A DNA stretch of 30,506 bases from JBMNKL01 sp050261495 (lineage in GTDB: Bacteria > Bacillota > Clostridia > Acetivibrionales > DTU013): the NCBI GenBank assembly GCA_050261495.1, contig JBLNDI010000007.1:1-30506 (forward strand), written 5' to 3'. The translations under genes were made by a program, and so were the position numbers. Below are positions 16,750 through 24,293 of this stretch, piece after piece; within the stretch, counting starts at the first letter, position 1; every line of letters starts with the position of its first letter. Under the pieces are notes generated by a model, which saw nothing but the letters and a program-made list of their open reading frames with translations, was not told where the DNA came from and did not search any database.

Positions 16750-17407
16750 AAATAAGCCTGGAACCGTTGATGAACAATTGGAATTGAAGTCCGAGGAAGT
16801 CCGCGGCTCTCCTGTTCATGGTCATTCGATCCAGGAATATTTCGAAATAATCCATGACCGGGCAGATTGCCGTATCGATTTTCAGGTTCAAATCAGCCGT
16901 CTTTTCCTCTTTGTTGATTGTAACCCGGGATTCCTCAACAGCATAGTTAACCCTGTCATGAATGTCAAATGTCGCAATGTCGGTATTTCTAACCCTGCTT
17001 CTATGTACATCCGATTTATCCGCCAGTATCAAAGCGGCTGAAATATTGCTCACGGCCGTACCGGTACGCTCGTCGTGATTCCCGATCGCCATCATGATTT
17101 CCGTCGCATCCATGTAGTCCATACCCATCTTCGTAAGTATCCGGTAAGCCATGATTGCCCCGGTATGGGCATGGTCGTTCCTGTTTACCGCATTCCCGAT
17201 ATCATGCAGATAACCTGCAATTTTCGCCAACTCAACTTCTCTTTCCGGGTGTCCGAGCTGTTCCAGTATCCTTCCGGCAGTTTTGGACACAAGAGTCACA
17301 TGCCTGAATGAATGCTCGGTGTATCCCAGTACGCGCATTTGCGTTTCCGCAATGTGCAAGAATGTCCTTACTTCTTCATTATTACTTATATCATTTACGG
17401 TAATCAT
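16748..17407 (-). CDS. HD superfamily phosphohydrolase
   Basis: A 219-residue cytoplasmic protein with a complete HD metal site: H36 (EHSFRHV), H68-D69 (GYLHDIG), H79/H81 (NDHAHTG), H111 (GNHDERTG) and D130 (ILADKSDVHRSRV). This pattern is that of metal-dependent phosphohydrolases acting on nucleotides or other phosphates; the substrate is unknown. The start at 17407 is set by AGGAGG four bases upstream. The longer frame to 17446 lacks one. It begins 42 bases after the scfB stop codon. This placement next to scfB and secD recurs in Clostridia as far as I recall, but no role in peptide maturation is shown. Confidence 0.85.
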   Translation of the reverse strand: MITVNDISNNEEVRTFLHIAETQMRVLGYTEHSFRHVTLVSKTAGRILEQLGHPEREVELAKIAGYLHDIGNAVNRNDHAHTGAIMAYRILTKMGMDYMDATEIMMAIGNHDERTGTAVSNISAALILADKSDVHRSRVRNTDIATFDIHDRVNYAVEESRVTINKEEKTADLNLKIDTAICPVMDYFEIFLDRMTMNRRAADFLGLQFQLFINGSRLI

Positions 17408-17449
17408 CTCGCCTCCTGGCATCTTTCCGTTTGGCCAAATTGGCATCAG

Positions 17450-18844
17450 TCAACCGGCACAGTCCGACTCCATGACTTTAGCCCAGATAGCGCATTCCAC
17501 TCTTTTTCTTTCCAGTTCACAGCCGATACCGTACGGCCTGTCCACGCGCCCGTTATAATGCCAGTCATTAGCCGCGCATCCTCCGCTGCAGAAGAATTTG
17601 GCCCAGCAATTTATACATTCGGGCACCGAGTAGATGTTCCGTCCTGCAAACATGCTCATTATATCAAGGTTTGTATGGTATCCGGTATTAACATTTCCCA
17701 TTTTAAACTCTTTCACGCCTACAAATTGATGGCACGGGTACAGGTCTCCTTCAGGCGTAACGGCAAGATACTCAACGCCAGAACCGCATCCCTTGACTCT
17801 TTTTACCGCGCAGGGTCCGTTGTCGGTATCCAGCATGAAATGAAAAAAGTTAAATCCCTTTGAAGCTTTTCGCCTATTTACATATTCCAGGACCAGATTT
17901 TCATATTCATCAAACAATGCCGGCAAATCCTCATTCCTGATGTCAAGCTCCCCGTTCATTGCGGCAACAACAGGTTCCACGGAAATCTGCCTGAACCCCA
18001 GATCCGCAAGGTGAAGCACGTCCTTTGAAAAATCAAGGTTTTTTCGTGTAAATGTTCCCCTGACATAATAATTATCTTGTTCCCTCGAATCGGCCATCTC
18101 CTTGATTTTCGGCAATATGTCCCGGTATGTTCCTCCGCCGTCCGTACGGCGCCTCATCCTGTCATTCGTTTCAGGCCTGCCGTCAATACTGAGCACGATA
18201 TTTTCCATATTCTCATTAATGAATTTTTTATTTTCATCATTCAGCAAAACAGCATTGGTTGTTATTGTAAACCTAAAATTCTTACCTGTTTCCTTCTGCT
18301 TTTCCCGGGCATATAATACGGTTTGCTTTACCGTATCAAAATTAAGCAGCGGCTCTCCGCCGAAAAAATCAACCTCCAGGTTGCGCCTGGTACCTGATTT
18401 TTCCACCAGGAAGTCAATTGCCTTTTTTGCGGTTTCCACGGGCATCAGCGACCTTTTTGCCCCGAAATCGCCGGTAGACGCAAAACAATACCTGCATCTA
18501 AGGTTGCAATCATGGACAACGTGAAGGCACAATGCCTTTACCACCGGCATATCCCTGCTTGCCGCCATGTGCTCCCTGATATGCTCTTCATAAATATCAT
18601 CCGAAAAAAGTAATCCGTCGGAATGCAATTGCTTTAATTCGCCAAACGCTTCCAAAACTTCTGTCCGGCTAAATTTCCCGGCAAACTCGTCCGCAACGGC
18701 ATCCCCGGGAATTCCGAAAGCCTCCGGCAGCCTGTCTTCCATAGCGCTCAAGAGTTCATATGATATATCATCCATAACATGGATTGCGCCGCTGTTTACA
18801 TCAAGCACTATGTTTTTATTGTGTATCCTGAATCTGTGTATCAT
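17450..18844 (-). CDS. scfB: Radical SAM/SPASM maturase of SCIFF peptide
   Basis: This enzyme installs sulfur-to-carbon thioether crosslinks in the SCIFF precursor peptide (ranthipeptide class). It is 464 residues. The N-terminal region (about 1-95) is the peptide-binding RRE-like domain. The radical SAM motif CNLRCRYC supplies C113, C117 and C120 for the first iron-sulfur cluster. The C-terminal SPASM region contains GPCAVKRVKGCGSG, GDLYPCHQFVG and CINCWAKFFCSGGC, enough cysteines for two auxiliary clusters. I chose ATG at 18844 (MIHRFRIHNKNIVLDV), the usual family beginning; the frame extends to 19018 but would overlap scfA. No good ribosome-binding site precedes it. A short ORF ending seven bases upstream may supply translational coupling. 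Confidence 0.93.
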   Translation of the reverse strand: MIHRFRIHNKNIVLDVNSGAIHVMDDISYELLSAMEDRLPEAFGIPGDAVADEFAGKFSRTEVLEAFGELKQLHSDGLLFSDDIYEEHIREHMAASRDMPVVKALCLHVVHDCNLRCRYCFASTGDFGAKRSLMPVETAKKAIDFLVEKSGTRRNLEVDFFGGEPLLNFDTVKQTVLYAREKQKETGKNFRFTITTNAVLLNDENKKFINENMENIVLSIDGRPETNDRMRRRTDGGGTYRDILPKIKEMADSREQDNYYVRGTFTRKNLDFSKDVLHLADLGFRQISVEPVVAAMNGELDIRNEDLPALFDEYENLVLEYVNRRKASKGFNFFHFMLDTDNGPCAVKRVKGCGSGVEYLAVTPEGDLYPCHQFVGVKEFKMGNVNTGYHTNLDIMSMFAGRNIYSVPECINCWAKFFCSGGCAANDWHYNGRVDRPYGIGCELERKRVECAIWAKVMESDCAG

Positions 18845-18851
18845 CAGCTTA

Positions 18852-18908
18852 TCATCCCGCGAAGCATGCACGCATATAAAACAGCGAGAGGAGACCCCCC
18901 GCTGCCAT
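18852..18908 (-). CDS. Possible 18-residue leader ORF between scfA and scfB
   Basis: ATG at 18908 follows AAGGAG by eight bases, the best ribosome-binding site in this gap. The frame runs 18 codons through the terminator-like hairpin and ends with TGA seven bases before the scfB ATG. It is in a different frame from scfB. Ribosomes here could open the hairpin and reinitiate at scfB, which lacks its own site. The peptide itself (MAAGGLLSLFYMRACFAG) is not recognised and may have no function. Confidence 0.4.
   Translation of the reverse strand: MAAGGLLSLFYMRACFAG
18876..18904 (-). terminator. Terminator/attenuator between scfA and scfB
   Basis: On the minus strand CAGCGGGGGG and CCTCTCGCTG form a ten-base stem (two G-T pairs) with loop TCT, followed at once by TTTTAT (18876-18881). 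It begins about 25 bases after the scfA stop codon. Partial termination would give more precursor mRNA than maturase mRNA. Confidence 0.75.
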
Positions 18909-18929
18909 TGCTTCAACTCCTTGCACGAA

Positions 18930-19070
18930 TTATTTCTTTTCGCACTTCTGGTTTGCCACCGTACAACTCGTTTTGCACGCTGACTGGCACGACGCCTGGC
19001 ATTCGCCGCAGCCAACATTCTTGATGTCTTTTCTTATCAAAGGCCTGTTGATTGTTTTTATATGCTTCAT
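18930..19070 (-). CDS. scfA: SCIFF peptide precursor (six cysteines in forty-five residues)
   Basis: A 46-residue precursor of a ranthipeptide. The leader begins MKHIKTINRPLIRKDIKNVG and the core has six cysteines at positions 21, 24, 28, 32, 36 and 43, with spacing C-x2-C-x3-C-x3-C-x3-C-x6-C. The CQSACKTSCTVANQ core is nearly invariant in this family. C32 and T37 are both present, the pair reported as crosslinked in the Clostridium thermocellum homologue CteA (knowledge from literature, not seen here). GAGGGG lies seven bases before the ATG at 19070. The maturase scfB follows on the same strand. The biological role of SCIFF is debated; signalling or quorum-type functions have been proposed for ranthipeptides. 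Confidence 0.96.
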   Translation of the reverse strand: MKHIKTINRPLIRKDIKNVGCGECQASCQSACKTSCTVANQKCEKK

Positions 19071-19438
19071 TTTGTACCCCTCTTCCCGTATACATTTTAT
19101 TCCTGCTGATTTCTAGCTCTTGTTTGCGCTTGATATTATAGCATAACACCCAAATGCCTGCAACTAATATATGCAAGAGTCGCCAAGGCAAAGATGAATC
19201 GACGGATTGGGCAGTTTGCAATTTGACGCCGTAATGACAAGCGCCCGCGTTGATGTGGGAAAGACATTCAGCCTGCCCGTGACGGAACCTGGTGCAAAAT
19301 TACAAGCCGCCCTACCCGCTTATACCCAAACCTTTGATAACTCTACATTCCCACAATTTACACGATTACAGGGGGCAAGAGCCGGGTAAATATGAGCAAA
19401 TACATTTCTCGAGTTGGCGCAAAAAGGAGGAAAGAACC
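19071..19438. other. 368-base divergent intergenic region, GC-richer in the middle
   Basis: This lies between scfA (minus) and the methylenetetrahydrofolate reductase gene (plus). The scfA side holds its promoter. The stretch 19200-19390 is GC-richer than other gaps and has an open plus-strand frame of 60 codons (19207-19389) starting at a TTG without a ribosome-binding site. Its product is not recognised. GGGCAG (about 19208) and CTGCCC (about 19275) could pair. No known riboswitch pattern was recognised. It may be leader RNA, a decayed gene or chance. Confidence 0.4.
19135..19163 (-). promoter_or_regulatory. Extended -10 promoter of scfA
   Basis: On the minus strand TTGCAG (19158-19163) and TATAAT (19135-19140) are 17 bases apart, and TGC directly before TATAAT gives an extended -10. 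It lies about 65 bases upstream of the scfA ATG. Confidence 0.7.
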
Positions 19439-21007
19439 GTGCAATCCACCAAGCTGTCTTTTAAGCAAGCATTGCAGAACCCCGACGTGCTATCAGTCAC
19501 CTGGGAGCTTGTGCCAGGGCGCGGAGCCTGGGAAAAGTCGCAGGATCATGTTTTGAAGATGGCAGAACTCGCAGCAAAGGATCAACGAATCAACGGCATT
19601 ACCATTACGGACAACCCTGGTGGAAAACCAGCCATTCTTGCCCATACCCTTGCAGTTGAAGCAAAAAGCTTTGGGATCGAGCCAATCATACATTTTACAT
19701 GCAAGGATAAAAACAGGAACGATATAGAAAGTGAACTCTACGCCCTGGCCAGGTCCGGCGTTCAAAACCTGCTGGTGATGACCGGCGATTACCCGTCCGA
19801 TGGATATACCGGCAGACCCAAGCCTGTCTTCGACCTTGACGCCGTCCATGCCCTTAAACTAATAAACCATATGAACAAAGGCGAGGATATTCCTTCCTAT
19901 AAAGGACGTATGACGCTCCAGGCAACAAATTTCTTCGCCGGTGCGGTGGTATCGCCTTTTAAAAGGGACGAGGCAGAGGTCATGAACCAGTATTACAAGC
20001 TGCATAAAAAAGTGCGCAGCGGGGCCGGATTCATCATAACACAGCTGGGATATGATGCAAGGAAGTTTGATGAGCTAAAAAAGTATATGAAGGACCACAA
20101 TCTCGACGTCCCCCTTATTGGCAACATCTTTTATCTCACTCCTTCCACGGCAAAGCTCATGTACAATAACAAGATACCGGGATGCGTAGTTACGGAGAAG
20201 CTTTTGAATGAGCTTGAAGCCGAAAAGAGCAAGTACGGGGATAAAAAGGAAGTCTATCTTTTGAGGTCCGCAAAGCTTTATGCTATTCTCAAGGGCCTGG
20301 GATATGACGGTGTGAATATCAGCGGCCACGGGCTTGATTATTGGGATGTATGCCATATTATTGAAAAAGGTGAGGAATTGAGCGCAAACTGGAAAGATAT
20401 TGTTCATGAATTCAATTTCCCCCAGAAGGACGGGTTTTATTACTATGTTAAAAAGGTGGACGGTCTCAACGAAAATATTATCAACGATATGTCATTGACA
20501 AATTCAGGCGGCTTCTCACCTATGTTTTTCGCATTAAGCCTGGTTCACGACCTGTTTTTCCGAAGGAGTTCTCCTTTATTCCCGCTAGTTAAGGCAATCG
20601 CCCGGTTGATTGACAAATCGTTTTTAAAGAAGCCGTTTACATGGCTGGAATATGCAATAAAGTCTGTTACAAACGAATGCCTCTTTTGCGGTGACTGCGC
20701 CATGCATGAGATCGCCTTCATATGCCCCATGTCAAAGTGTCCGAAGCAGCAAAGAAACGGGGCTTGCGGGGGCAGTTTCGAAGGGTGGTGCGAGGTCTAC
20801 CCGGGAAAGATGAAGTGCATTTACGTGAAAGCATATCAATTGTATAAGGCAACAGGCGCGCAGGAAAGGCTAAAGGTCGGCTATATACCTCCCTGCGACT
20901 GGAAACTGTACAGGACTTCATCCTGGCTGAACTATTTGAACGACAGGGATTATTCCAGCAAATCCAGTGAATACATCCCTTCCGAAAAGGAAAAAGCAAA
21001 AAAATGA
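19439..21007 (+). CDS. Methylenetetrahydrofolate reductase with C-terminal zinc-type domain
   Basis: The N-terminal part (about residues 5-310) is a methylenetetrahydrofolate reductase (MetF-like) flavoprotein barrel that interconverts methylene- and methyl-tetrahydrofolate. TWELVPGRGAW carries the expected catalytic Glu, and INGITITDNPGG, IIHFTCKDKNRN, LLVMTGDYP and GFIITQLGYD follow family order. The C-terminal part (about 410-500) is cysteine-rich (CLFCGDCAMHE, CPMSKCPKQQRNGACGG, CEVYPGKMKC), matching the MTHFR C-terminal/MetV-type family (PF12225). Acetogens carry MetF and MetV as separate subunits; here they appear fused. GTG at 19439 is chosen because AAGGAGG lies eight bases upstream; the frame itself opens at 19292. 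The gene is convergent with the membrane-protein gene, 19 bases away, and sits inside an otherwise minus-strand block. Roles in methionine or one-carbon metabolism are likely. Confidence 0.88.
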   Translation: MQSTKLSFKQALQNPDVLSVTWELVPGRGAWEKSQDHVLKMAELAAKDQRINGITITDNPGGKPAILAHTLAVEAKSFGIEPIIHFTCKDKNRNDIESELYALARSGVQNLLVMTGDYPSDGYTGRPKPVFDLDAVHALKLINHMNKGEDIPSYKGRMTLQATNFFAGAVVSPFKRDEAEVMNQYYKLHKKVRSGAGFIITQLGYDARKFDELKKYMKDHNLDVPLIGNIFYLTPSTAKLMYNNKIPGCVVTEKLLNELEAEKSKYGDKKEVYLLRSAKLYAILKGLGYDGVNISGHGLDYWDVCHIIEKGEELSANWKDIVHEFNFPQKDGFYYYVKKVDGLNENIINDMSLTNSGGFSPMFFALSLVHDLFFRRSSPLFPLVKAIARLIDKSFLKKPFTWLEYAIKSVTNECLFCGDCAMHEIAFICPMSKCPKQQRNGACGGSFEGWCEVYPGKMKCIYVKAYQLYKATGAQERLKVGYIPPCDWKLYRTSSWLNYLNDRDYSSKSSEYIPSEKEKAKK

Positions 21008-21026
21008 TTATTTTAATATGGTAAAT

Positions 21027-21464
21027 TTACCTTCCCGCATGCTTGTATTTTGCCGTTTTTCTGGTGTTAATACCTGCAATGCCGCCGATTGCCCCTGCCA
21101 ATATGCCTATTATAGTCATAGTGATGACATATTTGTCGATTTTGAAGCTCTTATAAGCAAGGCTGCTTGCAACGTACAAAATAAGCATGTATATAAAGCC
21201 TACTATGCCGCCGTTCAGCCATCCCTTGTCACTGATTCCCCTTGTGGCAACAATACCTGCCGTCAATACGCTGGTTACGGTTATTACAACAACCACCGGA
21301 TTAATCAGGCGCTGCGGGAAATTTACATTCGCCAGTATCAGGGCGAACAGCATGAATGCAGGAATTGTAATAATGTATGACATTAACAGGCCCTTCAGGA
21401 GGGCTGTGAGTTTAAGGCTTTCACCCTGTCCCTGGTTGGCTTTCATGGTCATTATCCTTGGCAT
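21027..21464 (-). CDS. TIGR04086 family membrane protein
   Basis: A 145-residue membrane protein with four hydrophobic segments, for example LLMSYIITIPAFMLFALILA, VVVVITVTSVLTAGIVA, GFIYMLILYVASSLAY and ITMTIIGILAGAIGGIAG. The order and the phrase KGWLNGGIVGFIYM fit the TIGR04086 family, which in Clostridia lies between yajC and scfA, as here. The function is unknown. A link to SCIFF export is an attractive guess without direct evidence. ATG at 21464 is preferred because GGGAG lies about nine bases upstream; the frame opens at 21494. A terminator separates it from yajC, so it probably has its own promoter. Confidence 0.82.
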   Translation of the reverse strand: MPRIMTMKANQGQGESLKLTALLKGLLMSYIITIPAFMLFALILANVNFPQRLINPVVVVITVTSVLTAGIVATRGISDKGWLNGGIVGFIYMLILYVASSLAYKSFKIDKYVITMTIIGILAGAIGGIAGINTRKTAKYKHAGR

Positions 21465-21535
21465 ACAATCAACTCCCGTACTTTTTTGCATCATACAATA
21501 TAATTATTGCTTAAATTGCATGAATAGAACAAAAT

Positions 21536-21562
21536 ATCCCATGGATGCCACATCCATGGGAT
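21536..21562 (-). terminator. Terminator of the queA-tgt-yajC unit
   Basis: ATCCCATGGAT and ATCCATGGGAT form a perfect 11-base stem with a five-base loop. On the minus strand it is followed by ATTTTGTTC. It lies about 60 bases after the yajC stop codon. Confidence 0.7.
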
Positions 21563-21620
21563 TTTAGCCGCGTTTTACGTTTCAAATTATTACTGCCTTT
21601 ACATGGCTAAATTAATTGTC

Positions 21621-21911
21621 TTATGATTCGACCGGTTTTATAACTTCTTTAATGGCCCATTTCTTCAGGTTGATTTTTGCCCTTTCAACGCCGGTTTCAA
21701 TCGTTACTTCGTCATCCTTGATATTGATTACTTTGCCTGTAATTCCTCCTATCGTAATGACCGTATTGCCTACCTGCATGGCGTCAAGCATTGCTTTTGC
21801 CTTCTTTTCCCTTTTTCTCTGGGGCAGGAATATCATCAGGTACATTATAAGAATAAACAGCACAAGGTACCCTAATGTAAATAAAATATTTCCGCTTTGT
21901 TCTGCCGGCAT
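21621..21911 (-). CDS. yajC: Preprotein translocase subunit YajC
   Basis: A 96-residue single-pass membrane protein that associates with the SecDF complex. One hydrophobic helix (about residues 9-30, ILFTLGYLVLFILIMYLMIF) is followed by the family signature LPQRKREKKAKAMLDAMQVGNTVITIGGITGKV and a cytoplasmic beta-rich tail. It lies 77 bases downstream of tgt, the same order as in many bacteria (queA-tgt-yajC-secDF). Here secD-secF are displaced by the scf genes and the reductase. Confidence 0.95.
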   Translation of the reverse strand: MPAEQSGNILFTLGYLVLFILIMYLMIFLPQRKREKKAKAMLDAMQVGNTVITIGGITGKVINIKDDEVTIETGVERAKINLKKWAIKEVIKPVES

Positions 21912-21988
21912 AATTTACCTCCACTAAGTCTTTATTTTATTATAGGTTACTATTAACCCTAATAATCGTATTATTAATCCGTAATTTA

Positions 21989-23107
21989 TTATTTATAGCC
22001 ATACATTCCGAAGAATTCATTCCTGAAATCACCAAGTCTATCTTCCATTATAGCTTGTCTTACTTTTTTCATCAAGTCCAAAAGAAATACAAGGTTGTGC
22101 CAGGTTGTCAGGCGGATTCCCAACACTTCCCCTGCTTTCAGCAAATGCCTGATGTACGCCCTTGTATAGTTTTTGCAAACGTAGCAGCCGCATTCAGGGT
22201 CGAGCGGCAAAAAATCCCTGGCGTATTTCGCATCACGAACAATAATCCTGCCCCTGCTTGTCATTATGGTGCCGTTCCTTCCAATCCTGGTCGGCAGCAC
22301 GCAGTCAAACATGTCGATGCCTCTGATGGCCCCTTCCACCAGGTAATCGGGGCTTCCCACTCCCATCAGGTACCTTGGCCTGTCTTCCGGCAGCAGCGGG
22401 ATGGTGCATTCCAGCATCTTGTACATGTCCTCCGCGGGCTCCCCGACACTGAGCCCGCCTATTGAATAACCGGGAAAGTCCAGTTTTACAAGTTCTTTTG
22501 CGCTTTGTTCCCTGAGGTTGTCGTATACTCCACCCTGCACAATGCCAAACAAGGCCTGGTTACCGGTATTCTTATGGGCTGCCTTGCATCGCTCAGCCCA
22601 GCGCGTCGTCCTTTCAACTGATTTTTTGGCATAGCTGTACTCGCATGGATACGGAATGCACTCGTCAAAAGACATAATAATGTCGGCTCCGAGGTCATTC
22701 TGGATTTTTACCGCCAATTCCGGGGTAAATACATGCTTTGAGCCGTCAATGTGCGATCTGAAGGTGACGCCCTCCTCATTGATATCCCGAAGCCTGCTCA
22801 GGCTGAAAACCTGGTATCCGCCGCTATCGGTCAAAATCGGCCTGTCCCAGTTCATGAACCTGTGCAGCCCGCCTGCCTCGCTTATCAGTTCGCTTCCCGG
22901 CCGCATATAAAGATGGTAGGTGTTGCCCAGTATTATTTCAGCCCCGATTTCCTTCAATTCATCGGGAGTCATGGTCTTTACCGTTGCCTGCGTTCCGACG
23001 GGCATGAAAGCCGGCGTTTCAAAAGAACCATGCCGCGTATGCACTATGCCAAGTCTTGCGCCGGTTTGCCGGCATTTCTTTATAAGTTCGTATCTTATCG
23101 CTTCCAT
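21989..23107 (-). CDS. tgt: tRNA-guanine transglycosylase
   Basis: This enzyme exchanges guanine 34 for the queuosine precursor preQ1 in tRNAs with GUN anticodons, which would include the tRNA-Asn GTT at 8348-8423. It is 372 residues. The catalytic Asp D94 lies in ILTDSGGYQVFSL, the nucleophile region is in FDCVLPTRIGRNG, and the zinc site is formed by CGCYVCKNYTRAYIRHLL and the later TTWHN histidine. AAAGGGAG precedes the ATG at 23107. It is 36 bases after queA and in one operon with it. Confidence 0.97.
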   Translation of the reverse strand: MEAIRYELIKKCRQTGARLGIVHTRHGSFETPAFMPVGTQATVKTMTPDELKEIGAEIILGNTYHLYMRPGSELISEAGGLHRFMNWDRPILTDSGGYQVFSLSRLRDINEEGVTFRSHIDGSKHVFTPELAVKIQNDLGADIIMSFDECIPYPCEYSYAKKSVERTTRWAERCKAAHKNTGNQALFGIVQGGVYDNLREQSAKELVKLDFPGYSIGGLSVGEPAEDMYKMLECTIPLLPEDRPRYLMGVGSPDYLVEGAIRGIDMFDCVLPTRIGRNGTIMTSRGRIIVRDAKYARDFLPLDPECGCYVCKNYTRAYIRHLLKAGEVLGIRLTTWHNLVFLLDLMKKVRQAIMEDRLGDFRNEFFGMYGYK

Positions 23108-23143
23108 TCACGTCTCCCTTTTTGGGCATCATTCAGCAATATA

Positions 23144-24169
23144 TCAAATAATCAGCATGGCGTCTCCAAAGCTGAAAAACCGGTACCGCCTTTTTATAGC
23201 TTCATGGTACGCGGCCATTATCTTTTCCCTTCCGGCAAATGCGCTTACCAGCATTATCAGCGTGGATTCCGGCAGGTGGAAATTTGTGACCAGTGCGTCT
23301 ATTGCCTTGAAACGATAGCCTGGATAGATAAAAATACCCGTCATTCCTTCTCCCGGTTTTACATAACCGTCATCCGAAGCAACGGTTTCAAGGACTCGGC
23401 AGCTGGTAGTCCCGACGGCTACGATTCTTCCGCCTTTAGCCCGCGTATCGTTGATTGTCCCGGCTGCTTCCTCATCTATCGCATAGTATTCCTCATGCAT
23501 GACATGTTCTTCAATATTTTCTGTTTTAACCGGCCTGAAAGTGCCCAATCCTACATGAAGCGTCAAATATGCGGTCCTGATTCCCCTGCGCGCCAAATCC
23601 TCCAGCATTTCCTCACTGAAGTGCAATCCTGCAGTCGGCGCGGCCGCTGAACCCTTGTGCCTGGAATATACAGTCTGGTATCTTTCAGGGTCTTCAAGCT
23701 TTTTCGTAATATAAGGCGGCAACGGGATAATGCCTACCCTATCCAGGATTTCCTGGAAAATGCCGTCATATTCAAACCTGACAACCCTGTTGCCTCCCTC
23801 GACCACATCCATTATCTCGGCCTTGAGTTCTCCGCCGCCAAAAACAAACCGTGATCCGGGCCTGGCTCTCTTTCCGGGTTTGAGGATTACTTCCCAGTTA
23901 TCTCCGCCCAGGTTCTTTAACAGTACAAATTCTATCCTGCCGCCGGTATCTTCCCTTGTTCCCAGGAGCCTGGCCGGTATAACCCGCGTATCGTTTAAAA
24001 CGAGGCAGTCCCCCTCATGCAGGTATTCCCCCAAATCGGCGAAGATTCTATGTTCAATTTTTCCGCTGCTTTTGTCAAGAACCAGCAGCCTTGATCCGCT
24101 CCTTTGGGCGGCCGGCTCCTGCGCTATAAGTTCACTGGGCAGTTCGTAATAAAAATCGCTTAATTTCAT
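23144..24169 (-). CDS. queA: S-adenosylmethionine:tRNA ribosyltransferase-isomerase
   Basis: QueA transfers and isomerises the ribose of S-adenosylmethionine onto preQ1 in tRNA, giving epoxyqueuosine, the step after Tgt. The 341-residue product begins MKLSDFYYELPSELIAQEP, the family start, and contains DTRVIPARL, AAPTAGLHFSEE, YLTLHVGLGTFRPV and TNFHLPESTLIMLVSAFAG. The start at 24169 follows GGAG by four bases; the longer frame to 24226 adds 19 residues without support. It is the first gene of the queA-tgt-yajC unit and lies 124 bases after purC. Confidence 0.97.
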   Translation of the reverse strand: MKLSDFYYELPSELIAQEPAAQRSGSRLLVLDKSSGKIEHRIFADLGEYLHEGDCLVLNDTRVIPARLLGTREDTGGRIEFVLLKNLGGDNWEVILKPGKRARPGSRFVFGGGELKAEIMDVVEGGNRVVRFEYDGIFQEILDRVGIIPLPPYITKKLEDPERYQTVYSRHKGSAAAPTAGLHFSEEMLEDLARRGIRTAYLTLHVGLGTFRPVKTENIEEHVMHEEYYAIDEEAAGTINDTRAKGGRIVAVGTTSCRVLETVASDDGYVKPGEGMTGIFIYPGYRFKAIDALVTNFHLPESTLIMLVSAFAGREKIMAAYHEAIKRRYRFFSFGDAMLII

Positions 24170-24293
24170 TTTTCTCCTGTTTTTCATCCAATGTATAATC
24201 GAAAGCTGATCAGGATGTATGGGCATGGCGCAAACTAAGGCATTATGCGGAGAAATGCCGCAGGATGCTTGTCCTGGGACCCACCTACCTATG

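Noticed and set aside
18845..19018. N-terminal extension of scfB up to 19018
   Set aside because: It would read through scfA in another frame with an Arg-rich sequence unlike the family; the MIHRF start fits known maturases.
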